This document shows, in pieces, positions 35,018 through 44,946 of a DNA stretch of 64,000 bases. Position 1 is the first letter of the stretch. Every line of letters begins with the position of its first letter. The notes beneath the pieces are model-generated. The model was not told the origin of the DNA, searched no databases, and was given only the letters and a program-made list of their open reading frames with translations. The position numbers were made by a program, and so were the translations under genes. Origin of the DNA: Melioribacteraceae bacterium. Its GTDB lineage: Bacteria; Bacteroidota; Ignavibacteria; Ignavibacteriales; Melioribacteraceae. Where the stretch lies: NCBI GenBank assembly GCA_027030245.1, contig JALVFE010000032.1, positions 124,001 through 188,000 of the forward strand, read 5' to 3'.

Positions 35018-37171
35018 TTATTTGCTTGTAACTCTTATTTCTTTTTGATTCTTTTTTATATTCGTGATTGCTTGTTTAATGAGTTCAATATCATTTCTTA
35101 ATTCCAAATTTGATTTTCTGTAAGTTGCATTTTCTTCTCTGTATTTAGAGTTTAATTTTGCCAATTCTTTATTCTGTTTTTCAAGTTCTTCAATTCTTTT
35201 ATTTAAGTTTGTTATTATTTGGTTTTGTTCCTTCGTTCTTTTCTCTAATGCTTTAATTGCTATTAAATTTATTCCGTCTATATCTGCGGATGCTATCGTT
35301 GTGTCGTTGCCGATGGTTCCTATTCCGTCATGCCCGAATGCATTGAAAAATTCTTGTGCCATCGGTCCGTAATGCCTGTGTTGTTTCGGGTCTTGTCCTT
35401 TGTAATTCCAGCTTCTTAAATTAAACTTGCTGATTTTGTTTAATACTTCTTCACCGTTTACAGGAAGGAAGTTTTCTTTTTTCGTCGAATCCGAAATTGA
35501 ACTCCATGAATTATCCCCGGCATTCATTAATGCTCCGGTGGTTAAGTCCGCAGAAGTATAAAACCTATAACCGTTTGCAAACCGCGCCGCAAATCTGTTA
35601 TCGTTACCGGCATTATTAATTGTAGCAGAAGAATTATCCCCAATAAAAATTGTTCCGTTACCCGAAGCTTTTACATTACGTCCGATTGCAGTGGAATAAT
35701 CCCCTGTGGCTTCAGTCGAACTTCCGATTGCCGTTGAGTGCAGACCGGAAGCTTTGGTGTTTGAGCCCATTGCCGTTGATCTTTGTCCGCTTGCTTCGGT
35801 TATATAACCGGTAGCAAAAGAGTATGCACCGCTGGCTTTTGTTTGGTAATTTAGTGCCGTTGAATAAGACCCTATATTTACGTCATCCCATGCATTGTTC
35901 GGTCCCGCCGTACCGGCTCTGAAAGCCGACTTTCCTTGATACCACATCATTCTCGAACCCGAGCCTTCCTTTGGAATAGAACCTGTTGTTGCCCCGTAAA
36001 ACACAACGCCATTTACTGCGTCGACTTCCAATGAGGCGGTTGGGCTGGATGGTCCTATACCCACATTTCCATTTTTAAGCACAGTAACCGCATTTGCCCT
36101 GTTTGCATCATCGGTTCCATTGCCTATTACAAACAATGGTTCTGTCTCAATCCAGGCACCTGGCTGGAAATTATTATATGCATCATCATTAAACCTCCCA
36201 ATGACCGTGGCAAGGTAAGATGATGATACTAGATCTTCTCCAAAAGTTGCTGTTGAACGTGCTGTAATTCCATTGTTCGCCCCGGCTACTATACCATATA
36301 ATTCGGTTGAAAAGTTACCCTTACCAACAAATAAATTTCTTGTTGTGTGTAACCATCCGTTTACTCTTAGTGTATCGGTAAGAAAATCACCATAAATAAG
36401 AGGAGTTGAAGAATTAGAATTCTCAATGTATAACTTATCACTTCCCGTTTCATTATAACCGGCATTATATCCAATAAATATATTACCGCTATAACTGTTT
36501 CCGTTAGAACCGTATCCGGCTTTATAACCGATTATCGTATTGTTATTACCCGTTTGATTATAATAATTCGATTGAAAACCTACGGCTACATTATTTTCCC
36601 CGGAATTATTATAGCGCATTGAACTGATACCGACTGCAGTATTATAGCTGGCTCCGTTTGTACTTAATAAAGCACCGTTACCAAAAACCGCATTTGACTT
36701 ACCCGTTGTATTTAAGTTTAGCGAATTTTTACCCACGGCTAAATTAAAATTCTTAATTCCATCGGAAGCTCCGGCATCGTCATTTGCACCGGCGCCGTTT
36801 CCCAAAAACAAACTTTCTCCGTCAAAAATTGCATCCGTTAAATCGTTTATTTCCGTTGCTCCGCCGGAACCCAGAGCCGTGCCGTTAAAATTTAACGTTC
36901 CACCGTTATTATAGAGTTTATTTGTAACGTCAGAGGGAACACCGTCTTGAAATTGAATGGCTCCAAATGTTCCTTCATCGGTTATTCTTAAAAGTTGGTT
37001 TGTCCCATCCGAAAAAGTAACATTGCCTTCAACCGCTTGAGGTGAATCTATTCCTTTTGACGAGTTTTGAGTTTTATCTTTATTTTCTTTTTTATCGTTT
37101 TTTACTTCTTGTGCAAATAATATTGTTGCAAAAAGAATTAAGAGTGTAGTATAGAATATTGTTTTTTTCAT
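35018..37171 (-). CDS. Exported fibre protein with S74 self-cleaving chaperone domain
   Basis: A 717-residue protein. The signal peptide is followed by the module VTFSDGTNQLLRITDEGTFG (shared with the C1q-like protein) and YadA/tail-fibre-like head repeats (AVGKNSL, AVFGNGAL, AIGSSTEATGDYSTAIG). The C-terminal peptidase S74 domain carries the Ser-Lys dyad at Ser560 and Lys565 (SDSTKKENF) and then YGPMAQEFFNAFG and NLIAIKALEKR, followed by a coiled coil to the C terminus. S74 domains fold the trimeric fibre and then release themselves by autocleavage, so the mature fibre probably ends near residue 559. It is a bacterial surface fibre rather than a phage gene, given the signal peptide and neighbours. 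Upstream element at 37223-37250. Confidence 0.9.
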   Translation of the reverse strand: MKKTIFYTTLLILFATILFAQEVKNDKKENKDKTQNSSKGIDSPQAVEGNVTFSDGTNQLLRITDEGTFGAIQFQDGVPSDVTNKLYNNGGTLNFNGTALGSGGATEINDLTDAIFDGESLFLGNGAGANDDAGASDGIKNFNLAVGKNSLNLNTTGKSNAVFGNGALLSTNGASYNTAVGISSMRYNNSGENNVAVGFQSNYYNQTGNNNTIIGYKAGYGSNGNSYSGNIFIGYNAGYNETGSDKLYIENSNSSTPLIYGDFLTDTLRVNGWLHTTRNLFVGKGNFSTELYGIVAGANNGITARSTATFGEDLVSSSYLATVIGRFNDDAYNNFQPGAWIETEPLFVIGNGTDDANRANAVTVLKNGNVGIGPSSPTASLEVDAVNGVVFYGATTGSIPKEGSGSRMMWYQGKSAFRAGTAGPNNAWDDVNIGSYSTALNYQTKASGAYSFATGYITEASGQRSTAMGSNTKASGLHSTAIGSSTEATGDYSTAIGRNVKASGNGTIFIGDNSSATINNAGNDNRFAARFANGYRFYTSADLTTGALMNAGDNSWSSISDSTKKENFLPVNGEEVLNKISKFNLRSWNYKGQDPKQHRHYGPMAQEFFNAFGHDGIGTIGNDTTIASADIDGINLIAIKALEKRTKEQNQIITNLNKRIEELEKQNKELAKLNSKYREENATYRKSNLELRNDIELIKQAITNIKKNQKEIRVTSK

Positions 37172-37222
37172 AATGAGTCTCCTTGTCTGAATTCTGATTG
37201 CAAGTTAAGGTCGAAAATCACT

Positions 37223-37250
37223 CAAATCAACTGGCAGATGTGGTAGTTTT
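37223..37250 (-). promoter_or_regulatory. Shared upstream element of the S74 gene
   Basis: Plus-strand CAAATCAACTGGCA then GGTAGTTTT. The same bases lie at 39302-39329. In both cases the element starts exactly 52 bases from the start codon. Probable promoter or operator; it contains the TGATTTG half-site on the minus strand. Confidence 0.6.
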
Positions 37251-37254
37251 TAAC

Positions 37255-37421
37255 GGTGGAAAGTGGTGGTCCTTTCCGCCAGTTTCTTACTCTTGCTCTT
37301 AATCGTAATCTTGATCTTGGCTTTAAGAAATGTGAGCAGGATGAAGAGAAAGATTAAGAGTAAGATCATGATTAAGACTTTAAATAACAAATAATATAAA
37401 CACTGTTAATAATTTAGTTAT
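37255..37421. repeat. Mosaic REP-like repeat copy (units a and b)
   Basis: Unit a: GGTGGAAAG/CCTTTCCGCC at 37255-37280. Unit b: about 37286-37371, with CTTACTCTTGCTC and later GATTAAGAGTAAG. It then has the conserved end CAAATAAT ... GTTAATA ... AGTTAT, seen also at 45.7 kb. Confidence 0.85.
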
Positions 37422-37464
37422 ATGAATTGGTGCTGATTTCGGTAGAAATGAAACATAATAATAA

Positions 37465-37577
37465 GGAATGGCTTTCCGGGTTTTCAATCAACTAAAGTTG
37501 ATCCTCATGAGTTCCCGCCTGCCATCGATAGCAAAACTAACTTAACATAAGCTTACTATTAAAGGCGTAGCCATTCC
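37465..37577. other. Structured intergenic region with long-range inverted repeat
   Basis: GGAATGGCT (37465-37473) pairs with AGCCATTCC (37569-37577), 113 bases from end to end. An inner hairpin ATCAACT-AA-AGTTGAT is at 37487-37502. It could be a structured RNA or a degraded repeat. No frame is supported. Confidence 0.35.
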
Positions 37578-37597
37578 AAAATATTAGTTTTACTTCT

Positions 37598-39250
37598 TTA
37601 ATTTGCCGTTAGTTGGACCGGATTAGCGCTCATTACAGCTAAGTGATTTCTATGTTTTACGGCAATGTAGTAAGAAGTATTTCCCGGTTGTGAAAACTGT
37701 ACCGGATTGCTACCATCCACATCTACAACCGTGCCGTCTTGTAATAAAAATGCTGATTGCGATTCCAATATGTTGGTTTCATTGTTTTGATCTCTTAACT
37801 GAACCAAAACCCAATCAACTACTTCATTCCCTGAAATATTGGGTATTGAGCTTACTGTTTCCGGGTCTTCCTGGTATGGCGATGTTGTCGGGATTGTTAG
37901 ACTTGCATTCATGTTGGGGCTATTGTACGGTCCTTCAAGAAATATTTTAATAGAAACTACAACCGATGAGTTAGTTGTTGAACCAATTAATCTGGCAATG
38001 CCAAAATCCCCGGTTGAAAAATCTCCAACACCACCTGTCATTAAAATTTTTCCGTCATTTTGCATGGTTACCGCTTTACATTGATCGGAAGTCGGTGGAG
38101 ATGGGTTAAAAGAAAAACTCTGTTTACCGTCCGAGTCAAAAGTTGTATCCAAATTACCACTGGTATCAAACCGGGCAATGGCAAATGAGTAATTAAAATT
38201 AATGTCTTCCAAATAACCGGCTAATAAAATCTTGCCGTCTGTTTGAATTGTACAATCATTTCCCGAAGCATTATTATTTGCAAATGATGTTGTAACTATT
38301 CCGGTTCCGGAAAACGTATTATCAAGCATACCGGCTTGGGTTAATCTCATCAAAGCAAAAACGTTGTTATTACCATCATTACTTTTTCCGCCTATAATTA
38401 TTTTATCGTCAGACTGAGTTACAATACAATTCCAATAGTCATTACCGGAAATTGAGTTTAAAATAATTTTCCCGTTCGTGCCAAATGAATTATCTAGTAT
38501 TCCATTACTATTTAAGCGTGCAAGCGCCGCCTTAACTATTCCGCTATTGTATGTGTTAGTAAGAACAATTAATTTTCCGTTACTTTGCAGTGCAACATAT
38601 CCCTTTTCATTATAATTTGAATTAAAATCTATTGTTGCACTTCCATTCGTTCCAAAGGAATTATCCGGATTCCCATTTTCCGTATATCTTAGAACGATTA
38701 CATTATAAAGTTCCGGCGTGGAATAATTTGCTACAGTCCCCGAAACAACAATTTTGTTATCTTGTTGGATCTGTAAATCATTGAATCCGTATGATTCGTA
38801 ACCAAAAGTTGATGTGACTACTCCATTCGTTCCAAATGTACTGTCAATACTTCCGTCGGTTTTTAACCGGGCAAGCACCAAGTTTAAATCCGAACCAATA
38901 TATGCGGTTCCCATAATTATAATTTTTTCATCAGATTGCAGTCCGAATTTTACCGGTGTTTCAGAGCCGCCAATATCGATAGTTGCAATTCCGTTGATTC
39001 CGAATGTACTATCCGGGTCACCGTTAATATTATGTCTGGTAACAATAAAATTATCTGCCGCCGTACCAAAAACAAGAATTTTCTCATCAGCTTGTACAAC
39101 TATATCCGTAGAATAATCGGAACTTCCGGAGTTAATATCGAGGGTTACCATTCCGTTTGTTCCAAAAGTTGAGTCTAATGAGCCATCTTGCGCAAATAAA
39201 TTTGATTCCGTAATTACAAAAAAGAAAATTATAAGTGATAGATTTTTCAT
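37598..39250 (-). CDS. Exported delta-60 repeat protein
   Basis: About 550 residues from the ATG at 39250, which has AGGAAAC upstream; a longer N terminus is unlikely. Signal peptide NLSLIIFFFVITESNLFA. Seven delta-60 repeats follow (each D-(S/N/T)-(T/S)-F-(G/S/D)-x-(N/D/T)-G ... D-x-K-I-(L/I)); these form beta-propeller-like or solenoid surfaces. The C-terminal 120 residues are a beta-sandwich of the kind seen in Ignavibacteria surface proteins (VSIKIFLEGPYNSPNMNASL ... DWVLVQLRD). No T9SS domain is visible. The upstream element at 39302-39329 matches that of the S74 gene. Confidence 0.85.
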   Translation of the reverse strand: MKNLSLIIFFFVITESNLFAQDGSLDSTFGTNGMVTLDINSGSSDYSTDIVVQADEKILVFGTAADNFIVTRHNINGDPDSTFGINGIATIDIGGSETPVKFGLQSDEKIIIMGTAYIGSDLNLVLARLKTDGSIDSTFGTNGVVTSTFGYESYGFNDLQIQQDNKIVVSGTVANYSTPELYNVIVLRYTENGNPDNSFGTNGSATIDFNSNYNEKGYVALQSNGKLIVLTNTYNSGIVKAALARLNSNGILDNSFGTNGKIILNSISGNDYWNCIVTQSDDKIIIGGKSNDGNNNVFALMRLTQAGMLDNTFSGTGIVTTSFANNNASGNDCTIQTDGKILLAGYLEDINFNYSFAIARFDTSGNLDTTFDSDGKQSFSFNPSPPTSDQCKAVTMQNDGKILMTGGVGDFSTGDFGIARLIGSTTNSSVVVSIKIFLEGPYNSPNMNASLTIPTTSPYQEDPETVSSIPNISGNEVVDWVLVQLRDQNNETNILESQSAFLLQDGTVVDVDGSNPVQFSQPGNTSYYIAVKHRNHLAVMSANPVQLTAN

Positions 39251-39301
39251 AATGTGTTTCCTATTCTGAATTTTGATTGCAAAATAGGAGTGGTAGCCGG
39301 A

Positions 39302-39329
39302 CAAATCAACTGGCACATACGGTAGTTTT
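39302..39329 (-). promoter_or_regulatory. Shared upstream element of the delta-60 gene
   Basis: Plus-strand CAAATCAACTGGCA then GGTAGTTTT, exactly 52 bases before the start at 39250, matching the S74 upstream element in sequence and position. Confidence 0.6.
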
Positions 39330-39437
39330 AGGGAAGTTTTTATTTTAAGGTTATAAACTTTTTATTCCGCCAAATTCATTAAATTTTTTTTACTATATTG
39401 AAAAATCCAAAACAACAATGAAAAACCGGAGAAAAAG

Positions 39438-42071
39438 ATGTCCGCAAAATCAAAAAAATTTCCTTTCATTTTAATTACGTCAGTTCTGGTTATTTTCTTA
39501 TTACTTGTTAATATCGTTGCTCAACCCTTAACGGTAATACAAACACCCCAAAAATATTTTGGCTTTAATCCAGGCACCGACCGTATGTTAATAGATTATG
39601 AACAATTAATTTCATATTTACGGGAAGTCGATAAAAATTCGGACAGAATAAAATTGGTTGAAATAGGCGAAACGCCGCTTGGAAGAAAAATGTATATCTG
39701 CTTTATCTCTTCCGGGAAAAACATAGCCAATCTCGAAAGGTTAAAAACAATAAACAAAGAACTTGCATTAAACGGTAATTTAACGGAAAGCGAAAGACAA
39801 AAATTATTTGCCGAAGGTAAAGTATTTGTCTTGGCAACTCTTTCAATGCATTCGGACGAGGTCGGTCCTTCTCAAGCGGCACCGCTTATTGTATATGATT
39901 TGGCTACAACAAACGACACGTTAAAAACATCATGGCTGAACAATACCGTTTACATGATGGTTCCGTGCCATAATCCGGACGGAATGGATATGGTTGTGAA
40001 TCATTACAGAAAGTACAAAGGAACAAAGTATGAAGGAAGTTCAATGCCCGGAGTTTATCATAAATATGTCGGTCATGATAATAACAGAGACTTTGTTACT
40101 CTAAGTCAGAAAGACACAAAAGCAATTGCAAAAATTTACAATACAGATTGGTATCCACAGGTAATGGTTGAGAAACATCAAATGGGTTCAACTACCGCAC
40201 GTTATTACGTTCCGCCTCCGCACGATCCGATTGCGGAAAACATCGATGCCGGAATTTGGAACTGGTCGGGAGTGTTCGGCTCAAACTTAATTACAGATAT
40301 GACGAAAGACGGATTGACAGGCGTATCCCAACATTATTTATTCGATGATTATTGGCCGGGCTCCACCGAAACTTGTATTTGGAAAAATGTAATTGGATTT
40401 TTAACCGAATGCGCCAGCGCCGATTATGCAAAACCGGTTTATGTTGAACCGACGGAGTTAAACGCCCGGGGGAAAGGGCTATCGGAATATAAGAAAAGTA
40501 TAAACATGCCTGAACCTTGGAAAGGCGGGTGGTGGCGACTTTCCGATATCGTGAATTATGAATTTTCTTCTACGATGTCGATAATCAAAACAGCGGCATT
40601 ACACAAAAACAGAATACTTCAATACAGAAACGATCTTTGCAAAAAGGAAATTGAATTGGGAAAAACCCAACCACCGTTTTATTACATTTTACCGCTCAAG
40701 CAACACGACGAAAACGAGTTTGTGGAAACGGTAAACCTGTTGAACGAACACGGAATTAAAATTTACGAATTAACTTCAAACTTAAAGATTAACGGGAGGA
40801 ATTTTAATAAAGGCGATATTGTAATTCCTTTGGCTCAGCCTTATCGAGCTTTTATTAAAGAAGTAATGGAAAAGCAAAACTTTCCCGTGCGGCATTACAC
40901 GCCAAACGGCAAATTGATTAAACCTTACGATATCACAACTTGGTCGCTTCCACTGCACAGGGGACTAACGTCAATCGAAGTAAATACAAAACCCGCAGAA
41001 ATTGAAAACTCGTTACGGCAATTAACTTTTCCGTATACTCTAAATTCTCCGGCGCCTTCTGAATACCGGTTTGCATTTTTTACGGTTAATAATAACGAAA
41101 GTTATAAAGCAGCATTTACTGCAAAGAAAATGGGATTAAAAGTAGAAAGATTGAGCGAAGACGTGAAAGTTAACGGAAAAATAATTCCAACGGGTAGTTT
41201 TGTTATTTCCGCAAATAATAAACTCGGCAGTTTAGTTAATGGTTTAACTGTCCCGCCGGTTTACACATCGGAAAAAATAAATTTTAAATCCGAACCTGTA
41301 AAAATCCCGCGAATTGCATTGATAGAAACATACTTTCACGATATGGACGCAGGCTGGACAAGATTTATTTTTGATACTTATAATTTACCCTACAAAGTTA
41401 TTCATCCCGGCGAAGTTGAAAAGACAAACTTCAAGAAAAATTTTGATGTGATTATCTTTCCTAATTCAAATAAAGATATTTTAATGAGCGGAAAATATAA
41501 ATCCCAAAACGATTATTACCCGAGCAGTTATCCGCCTGAATTTACAAAGGGAATCGGGAAAAAGGGAATGCAGAAAATCTTATCGTTTTTAGATAACGGC
41601 GGAAAAATTATTTCTTGGGGAAATTCAACCGGGCTTTTCATTGGAACATTAACGATTGAACACGGCAAAAATGATAAAGAAGAATTCAGACTTCCGGTAA
41701 ACGATATTTCAAGTTCACTTAGAAAAAACGGTTTGTATGTTCCCGGTTCGTTAGTAAAACTTAAATTAAAGAGGAATCATCCGATTACTTACGGAATGGA
41801 AGAAGAAACCGGAGTCTTCTTTAGAGCCAGACCGGTATTCACAACCTCAATTCCTCACTTCGACATGGATCGAAGAGTGATCGGGTATTTCCCGGAAAAT
41901 GATATACTGTTAAGCGGATACGGAGAAAAATTAGAAAAACTCGGCAATAAAGTAGGTTTGGTTTGGATTAAGAAAAACAAGGGGCAGCTGGTTTTGTTTG
42001 CATTTAATCCGCAGTTCCGGGCTTCCACACAGGGTAATTACAAATTGCTGTTTAATTCGATACTGATGTAA
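39438..42071 (+). CDS. Exported M14-family zinc metallopeptidase
   Basis: An 877-residue protein with an N-terminal signal/anchor segment (8-28). The M14 domain (about 50-330) has zinc ligands His138 and Glu141 (MHSDE) and His247 (VEKHQMGS), with the NPDGMD region. The HSDE variant is typical of the large M14 proteins of Bacteroidetes. The C-terminal half (about 450-877) includes a glutamine-amidotransferase-like segment (VIIFPNSNKD, LSFLDNGGKIISWGNSTGLF). No sorting domain is present, so it is probably periplasmic or outer-membrane. Monocistronic. The substrate is unknown. Confidence 0.85.
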   Translation: MSAKSKKFPFILITSVLVIFLLLVNIVAQPLTVIQTPQKYFGFNPGTDRMLIDYEQLISYLREVDKNSDRIKLVEIGETPLGRKMYICFISSGKNIANLERLKTINKELALNGNLTESERQKLFAEGKVFVLATLSMHSDEVGPSQAAPLIVYDLATTNDTLKTSWLNNTVYMMVPCHNPDGMDMVVNHYRKYKGTKYEGSSMPGVYHKYVGHDNNRDFVTLSQKDTKAIAKIYNTDWYPQVMVEKHQMGSTTARYYVPPPHDPIAENIDAGIWNWSGVFGSNLITDMTKDGLTGVSQHYLFDDYWPGSTETCIWKNVIGFLTECASADYAKPVYVEPTELNARGKGLSEYKKSINMPEPWKGGWWRLSDIVNYEFSSTMSIIKTAALHKNRILQYRNDLCKKEIELGKTQPPFYYILPLKQHDENEFVETVNLLNEHGIKIYELTSNLKINGRNFNKGDIVIPLAQPYRAFIKEVMEKQNFPVRHYTPNGKLIKPYDITTWSLPLHRGLTSIEVNTKPAEIENSLRQLTFPYTLNSPAPSEYRFAFFTVNNNESYKAAFTAKKMGLKVERLSEDVKVNGKIIPTGSFVISANNKLGSLVNGLTVPPVYTSEKINFKSEPVKIPRIALIETYFHDMDAGWTRFIFDTYNLPYKVIHPGEVEKTNFKKNFDVIIFPNSNKDILMSGKYKSQNDYYPSSYPPEFTKGIGKKGMQKILSFLDNGGKIISWGNSTGLFIGTLTIEHGKNDKEEFRLPVNDISSSLRKNGLYVPGSLVKLKLKRNHPITYGMEEETGVFFRARPVFTTSIPHFDMDRRVIGYFPENDILLSGYGEKLEKLGNKVGLVWIKKNKGQLVLFAFNPQFRASTQGNYKLLFNSILM

Positions 42072-42138
42072 GTGGCCAAGATTTTACTGATACAGAGTTA
42101 AACATCTCGGCAAAATTAATATAATTAAATATTTAAGC

Positions 42139-42333
42139 GGTGGAAAGGAGTGGTCCTTTCCACCAAGAAATTATAGTTTCTTACTCTTGGTTGTAATTTT
42201 AATCTCGTTTTAAGAAATGTGATCAAGATGAAGAGTAAGTTCAAGAGTAAGATCACGATTAAGAATTAACATATTACTCTTGCCGGGGTCCACACCTTGG
42301 CATAGTTATCCGGAGAGGAATGTTCTTCTCCGG
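42139..42333. repeat. Mosaic REP-like repeat copy (units a, b, c, d)
   Basis: Unit a at 42139-42164 (GGTGGAAAGGA stem), unit b at about 42177-42263, unit c at 42281-42302 (TGCCGGGGT/CACCTTGGCA), unit d at 42310-42333 (CCGGAGAGGA/TCTTCTCCGG). Most complete copy in the window. Confidence 0.85.
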
Positions 42334-42380
42334 CATTGAATGTTTTTTCTTACTACCGGCAATTATTTTATAGTTAAAAA

Positions 42381-42447
42381 TGCCGAGGCGTAGACCTCGA
42401 CATTAGTACCGTACTCATAAACTGTAAGGACAAGGCAAGCCTTGTCC
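42381..42447. repeat. Repeat units c and e downstream of a T9SS gene
   Basis: Unit c at 42381-42402 (TGCCGAGG ... CCTCGACA). Unit e at 42428-42447 (GGACAAGGC-AA-GCCTTGTCC), 20 bases past the T9SS gene's stop on its 3' side. The same e unit occurs in the same place after the T9SS gene at 47726. Confidence 0.75.
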
Positions 42448-42467
42448 CCAGATGAGGTTATTTGATA

Positions 42468-44657
42468 CTATTTCATCAAAACCATTTTCTTTACAGCTAC
42501 GCGGTTATTTTGGCTAAGTTTGTAAAGATAAACACCGCTCGCCAAATTATAATCCGACGAATTCAAATCAAAAGTATAAACCCCCTTTGCTTTAACTCCG
42601 TCGAATAGCGTTGCTATTTCCTTGCCGAGAATGTTGTAAATCTTAAGACTTACATTACCCGTTTCCGGAACATGATAAACAATTTCCGTGGAAGGATTAA
42701 ACGGGTTCGGAAAATTTTGTTCGAGTTCAAAATTAAAAGAAAGGGAACCGTTATCTTCTATTCCGGTTATTAAATCGTAAGTTGCTTCGGGAGCAAATAT
42801 AGGCGGAAGATTATCCGGTTGTTCGGGTATAAACGGAATTCCGTCCCCATCCGAATCGTTACCAGTCTCACCGGTATTACCGCCTTCAGCCAATTGCATT
42901 GAATTTCCCACATGTTTAAAGAATCTTGTATATACTTCTGCTCCATCGGAATTTCCGCCAACAAGAACCGCAGATCTTAACGCTCCGGCGATAACCGCAA
43001 AATTAAAAGGTGTATATGTTGCAGTGGAATTACCTAATTCGGTAACAAATGCCATCTTGCTCGGTAAGTAAAAATTAGAGACCAAATAACCATACGCATT
43101 GTTTGCTTCGGCTAAGTAATCGCTGTTATTTGTTGCTGAGTAAGCAGCATATAATCCTCTTACCGCCGCTGCAATGGATGCAACGTTTTCCGGATCAGAA
43201 TCGGCACCAGTTCCTATAACATACGAGTTATAATAACCGCCGGAAGAATTCTTCAAATTACTAATTAAAAAATTCGCTTGTGCGTTTAACATATCCAACG
43301 CCATTGTCTCCAAAGGTGTGCCGGCAAATTCGGTGATAAATTTATCCAGCATAACCAAAGCGTAACCTGCGTTTACAGTACTTATCTCGTTGCCTAATTC
43401 AACGCTACTGTTGTTCAAAGACGAAGAATTTACAAATGTTCCTTCGGTGCTGTTAAAATGCATTGCTTTCAAGTTTAAGAAAATCACTTTGCTCGATCCT
43501 TTCATTAAATCGAACGGACCCGGGACACCTGACTGAGAAGCATCGGCCGGGAAAGGGTCACCATCGAAAACATGATGATATGCCGCATGCGCCGGCGATT
43601 CGTTGTTTTGAGGATCCATCATATTCTTAAAATTTAACGTTCCCCAAAATAAAGATAACTGATCGAATAAATCGCTCGAAGCATCCGTAACAGTTAATGA
43701 AGATAATTTCGGCGGCATGCCTTCGGCAACAATTTCTTCCGTTACAGCAATTTTATGCGGGAAATATTTAATTCCGTTTGAAGGATCATAAGTGGCGGGA
43801 TCTACGCTTCCTAACGCATTTCCGTCGAAAGCTAATTTGTTAATTATAAACTTCATTTTATTTATTGCTTCTGCGGTTAAAACCTGACCGATAAACCCGT
43901 CCAAACCGTCGCCGCCGTAAAACACATTATTAGAAGGATCGAAATTAGGACTTCCGGTAGAATCTGGAGAAGTTGTTTCGGGATCAAGTTCGTTGTCATC
44001 TGCATCATGGAAAGCTCCCAACATATCCTGCGCCCACAAATATTGCTTCATTAGGGATTGACCCATAGCAGCGGGATTAAGCGTTTTGTCCATCAGACTT
44101 CTATCCCATCTCAATGTGGAAAAATCCGTTGTAAAATTAACGGGATCAACAGCTTGAGGTAAATGCGGATCGCCGGAAATAAATTCTGCGTACTGCGGCC
44201 AAGGATTTTTTGGCGGAGTATGATTGGATATCATTCCGAAATGCATTATATTTTTCACAAGTTCGTCATCTTCGTTGAAACCGTTAGGTGTTCCGGTTAT
44301 CGAACCGTCAAACGTTGAATCTTCCATCGCAGCTTTTGCCATTATTACGGGTCCCCACATCATGTGCAAGCCCATACCCGACCGGGAAACGATGGTGCCT
44401 AATTGGTAGCGGGAATACTCATAATTTTCGATACCCAGCGTATAAGCAATAGAATCAGGGGAATTCAAAACCATAGGATCTAAATCATCTAAATTATACC
44501 CCAAATCTTCGGCAAACGGTTCACCGCTTTCGTTAATTTCATTTGCCAAAAATAATTGCTCGGCTGTTTTGAAATTTGTTGTGTTTGTTATGATAATTTG
44601 TGCGGAAAGCACTACCGACATTAAAAAAAACAATACTGTTATATTTCTAAACGACAT
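42468..44657 (-). CDS. Secreted T9SS protein, probable helical-toroid domain, unknown function
   Basis: A 729-residue protein from the ATG at 44657, supported by AGGAGG 8 bases upstream; a longer N terminus is not supported. Signal peptide ITVLFFLMSVVLSA. The central part (about 40-600) is helix-rich with repeated pairs such as ISTVNAGYALVMLDKFITEF and VASIAAAVRGLYAAYSATN, suggesting an (alpha/alpha)6 barrel of the glycosidase or isoprenoid type. No catalytic pair could be assigned. A short acidic DSDGDG stretch precedes the T9SS domain (FPNPFNPSTE to KKMVLMK). Exported, role unknown. Confidence 0.75.
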   Translation of the reverse strand: MSFRNITVLFFLMSVVLSAQIIITNTTNFKTAEQLFLANEINESGEPFAEDLGYNLDDLDPMVLNSPDSIAYTLGIENYEYSRYQLGTIVSRSGMGLHMMWGPVIMAKAAMEDSTFDGSITGTPNGFNEDDELVKNIMHFGMISNHTPPKNPWPQYAEFISGDPHLPQAVDPVNFTTDFSTLRWDRSLMDKTLNPAAMGQSLMKQYLWAQDMLGAFHDADDNELDPETTSPDSTGSPNFDPSNNVFYGGDGLDGFIGQVLTAEAINKMKFIINKLAFDGNALGSVDPATYDPSNGIKYFPHKIAVTEEIVAEGMPPKLSSLTVTDASSDLFDQLSLFWGTLNFKNMMDPQNNESPAHAAYHHVFDGDPFPADASQSGVPGPFDLMKGSSKVIFLNLKAMHFNSTEGTFVNSSSLNNSSVELGNEISTVNAGYALVMLDKFITEFAGTPLETMALDMLNAQANFLISNLKNSSGGYYNSYVIGTGADSDPENVASIAAAVRGLYAAYSATNNSDYLAEANNAYGYLVSNFYLPSKMAFVTELGNSTATYTPFNFAVIAGALRSAVLVGGNSDGAEVYTRFFKHVGNSMQLAEGGNTGETGNDSDGDGIPFIPEQPDNLPPIFAPEATYDLITGIEDNGSLSFNFELEQNFPNPFNPSTEIVYHVPETGNVSLKIYNILGKEIATLFDGVKAKGVYTFDLNSSDYNLASGVYLYKLSQNNRVAVKKMVLMK

Positions 44658-44946
44658 AATCGTCCTCCTGGATTGTTTAAGAATATCCGCAACATACATT
44701 ATTCAGGCTCCGTTTGATGTCGGTTAGGCTACAGTTAATGAAGTTCATCGAAATATTTTTATTGCCATAATTATTAAATTATATTATTTAAGAAGTAATA
44801 ATTATATTGAATTTGATTTATTAAAGTATATCATATAAAGATGCTGATTCTTTACTCATTCCGGTTAATCTTTGAAATAAAAATTAATCTTGATACCTTT
44901 AATTTCTGAAATCATACCTTAAAGACAGCAAAAAGGAGAATAGGAA

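Noticed and set aside
35018-37171. Prophage origin of the S74 tail-fibre-like gene
   Set aside because: It has a signal peptide, shares a module with the neighbouring C1q-like gene, and no other phage genes are present.
39251-39316. Longer N terminus of the delta-60 protein
   Set aside because: The ATG at 39250 has a good ribosome site directly before the signal peptide; the upstream part overlaps the shared regulatory element.
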